Below, piece after piece: positions 5,774-5,821 of a stretch of 5,821 nucleotides of DNA. This stretch comes from Candidatus Wirthbacteria bacterium CG2_30_54_11 (GTDB lineage: Bacteria > Patescibacteriota > CG2-30-54-11), in the NCBI GenBank assembly GCA_001873755.1, contig MNZT01000104.1, positions 1 to 5,821 of the forward strand, read 5' to 3'. The stretch's first letter is position 1; each line of letters begins with the position of its first letter. The position numbers and the translations under genes are program-made. The notes under the pieces were generated by a model. It ran no database searches, was not told the origin of the DNA, and saw only the letters and a list, made by a program, of their open reading frames with translations.

Positions 5774-5821
5774 ATGTATCAGAACAGCTTTCTAGCCATA
5801 GCCCAGAACAAAAAGTCTCTC
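5774..5821 (+). CDS. N-terminal fragment of an unidentified protein
   Basis: The last 48 bases encode 16 residues, MYQNSFLAIAQNKKSL, and continue past the right edge. The ribosome binding site GGAGAGAG lies just upstream at good spacing, so the ATG at 5774 is favoured. An in-frame ATG at 5759 is possible but poorly placed, and an in-frame TAG at 5750-5752 closes the frame before it. The fragment is too short to assign. If the IS-like end at 5681 is real, this could be a transposase. Confidence 0.5.
   Translation, partial: MYQNSFLAIAQNKKSL

Overview
The window is bacterial DNA. The tRNA gene encodes its own CCA tail, there is a clean hairpin-plus-T-tract terminator, several genes have purine-rich ribosome binding sites, and two promoter candidates look sigma-70-like. 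The main genes are moderately GC-rich. The lineage cannot be fixed from the sequence. A hairpin-rich repeat beside the tRNA and the general protein style recall Anaerolineae/Chloroflexota genomes, but that is only an impression.

Layout. (1) Positions 1-179 are the end of an IS3-like insertion sequence, with the start of its leftward transposase orfA at 107 and a probable terminal inverted repeat ending at 179. (2) 181-822 is a more AT-rich, unrecognised reading frame that abuts the IS end and may have lost its 5' end to the insertion. (3) 935-2248 is a complete CNNM/CorC-type membrane protein (four-helix CNNM domain, CBS pair, CorC_HlyC domain), a probable Mg2+/divalent cation transporter or sensor. 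(4) 2376-4148 is a cytoplasmic protein of about 590 residues carrying an HEAAH zinc-peptidase signature. It follows a plausible promoter and a leader hairpin. (5) 4209-5201, on the minus strand and convergent with gene 4, encodes a membrane-anchored TIM-barrel protein related to GH18-type glycosidases, with one altered residue in the active-site motif. (6) 5297-5371 is tRNA-Lys(CUU), transcribed away from gene 5 from its own promoter. It is followed by a 51-bp perfect direct repeat that copies the last 19 nt of the tRNA plus a trailing hairpin, and then by a terminator at 5549-5581. (7) 5774 to the end is the first 16 codons of a gene with a good ribosome binding site, possibly inside a second insertion sequence.

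The genes do not form an obvious pathway. The cation transporter, the HEAAH protein and the GH18-like protein look like independent housekeeping or accessory units separated by their own regulatory DNA. I did not find a convincing new defence or multi-gene system. The most unusual structure is the duplicated tRNA 3' end with its CCA-pairing hairpin at 5353-5535. The IS junction at 179 and the promoter-plus-hairpin leader at 2253-2328 come next.
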